Made by a program: the position numbers and the translations under genes. Of a stretch of DNA of 64,000 bases, positions 63,354 to 64,000 are shown in pieces. This DNA comes from Rhodocyclaceae bacterium (GTDB lineage: Bacteria > Pseudomonadota > Gammaproteobacteria > Burkholderiales > CAIKXV01), in contig JADCHX010000002.1 in assembly GCA_020248265.1 (NCBI GenBank), forward strand, positions 124,001 through 188,000. The letters are read 5' to 3'. The notes beneath the pieces were generated by a model. That model ran no database searches, had not been told where the DNA came from, and was given only the letters and a program-made list of their open reading frames with translations. How positions within the stretch are numbered: the stretch's first letter is position 1; each line of letters starts with the position of its first letter.

Positions 63354-64000
63354 ATGAAAAGTCTCGCCCTGCAACGTACGGTCTCGCTCGCGGTGTTCGC
63401 CGCGGCAGGGCTGATGATCAGTACCGGCGCATTTTCGCAGGCCTCCAAGGGGCCGGGTACCCAGGGAACCGTCGCGCGCGTCAACGGCGTCACGGTCCCG
63501 CAGAGCCGGATCGACATGCTCATGAAGCAGCAGACCCAGCGCGGCGCCCCCGACACGCCCGAGATGCGCGCACGGGTGCGCGACGAGCTGGTGAGCATGG
63601 AAGCAGTGAGCCAGGAGGCGGCCAAGCGCGGCTTCGACAAGAACCCCGACGTACTGGTCCAGCTCGAACTGGCGCGCCAGAACATCCTGGCCCAGGCCTA
63701 TATTGCCGACTACATCTCGAAGAATCCGATCAGCGACGCCGCGATGAAGGCCGAGTACGAGAAGATCCGCTCGGCGCTGGGTGACCGCGAGTACCGGGTA
63801 CGCCACATCCTGGTCAAGACCGAAGCCGAGGCCAAGGAGATCATGGCCGCGATCGCCGCCAAGCGGACCACTTTCGAGAAAGCCGCGGCCGAGCGGTCCG
63901 AAGACACAGGCTCCAAGGGCCGCGGCGGCGAACTCGACTGGACGCCGCCCGCGAACCTGGTCAAGCCGTTCGCCGACGCGATGGTCAAGCTGAAGAAGGG
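63354..64000 (+). CDS. PpiC/SurA-type peptidyl-prolyl isomerase, N-terminal part (cut by window edge)
   Basis: 215 residues are visible from ATG with AAGGGAGC upstream. Signal peptide MKSLALQRTVSLAVFAAAGL, cleaved near FSQA. A SurA_N-like helical chaperone segment (VARVNGVTVPQSRIDMLMKQ) follows, and from about residue 142 a parvulin domain begins (REYRVRHILVKTEAEAKEI, RGGELDW). The frame is open at the window end, so the C-terminus is outside. Periplasmic folding factor. Confidence 0.92.
   Translation, partial: MKSLALQRTVSLAVFAAAGLMISTGAFSQASKGPGTQGTVARVNGVTVPQSRIDMLMKQQTQRGAPDTPEMRARVRDELVSMEAVSQEAAKRGFDKNPDVLVQLELARQNILAQAYIADYISKNPISDAAMKAEYEKIRSALGDREYRVRHILVKTEAEAKEIMAAIAAKRTTFEKAAAERSEDTGSKGRGGELDWTPPANLVKPFADAMVKLKK

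Noticed and set aside
1-64000. tRNA, rRNA, prophage, integron or attachment sites
   Set aside because: No tRNA cloverleaf, rRNA stretch, integrase, or att-like duplication was recognised by reading; a tRNA scan would settle small RNA genes.

Overview
The window is high-G+C DNA with tightly packed genes, frequent ATGA/GTGA stop-start overlaps and some GTG or TTG starts. Its gene content points to a free-living aerobic betaproteobacterium, most likely Burkholderiales. The evidence is eight Bug/TctC-type periplasmic binding proteins, six MmgE/PrpD-family proteins, the mdh | sdhCDAB-sdhE-gltA-sucAB-lpdA arrangement, an mdh-prpC-prpD-acnA neighbourhood and an msrB-yciB-bolA-ppiC block. The genus cannot be fixed from the sequence alone.

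Region 1-12759 is an accessory catabolic island. On the minus strand it holds a LysR regulator, a tricarballylate-dehydrogenase-like flavoprotein, several MmgE/PrpD proteins, a deacetylase-like protein and Bug proteins, many joined by 4-bp overlaps. A second short minus-strand unit is Bug + MmgE (12759-10364). The substrates are unknown, probably organic acids.

Region 13045-19318 is the most notable part. It is a plus-strand operon of Bug, a stand-alone 337-aa domain protein, two genes that each read through an in-frame TGA within a UGSC motif, a thioredoxin-reductase-like flavoprotein and a second Bug. Both TGA codons are followed, at the distance expected for bacterial SECIS elements, by a perfect hairpin with G in the first or second loop position. 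I read these as two tandem selenoproteins: a 171-aa UGSC protein (Sec90) and a 590-aa protein (Sec109) whose C-terminal part is homologous to the stand-alone protein. The operon therefore carries one split and one fused version of the same two-domain unit, next to its own candidate reductase. An automatic annotation would break these genes at the TGA codons.

Region 19374-27531 holds more transport genes (Bug, TAXI-type receptor, MFS), a b-type cytochrome facing a cytochrome c', a Crp/Fnr-type regulator and a MobA-like nucleotidyltransferase. Region 27513-34342 is a chemotaxis operon (MCP, two CheV, CheY, CheZ, CheA) behind a near-consensus sigma-28 promoter. An MFS-hydrolase pair, one more Bug, and a GhrA-like dehydrogenase follow.

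Region 39056-60652 is core central metabolism. On the minus strand, sdhC-D-A-B, sdhE, gltA, sucA, sucB, lpdA and zapE cover citrate synthase through succinate oxidation. Diverging from sdhC are mdh, prpC and prpD. Two tandem acnA-type aconitases converge on prpD across a perfect 24-bp inverted repeat. The window ends with a MAPEG protein, msrB, an unknown gene, yciB, bolA and the start of a PpiC-type isomerase. No tRNA, rRNA, CRISPR array, transposase or phage gene was seen.
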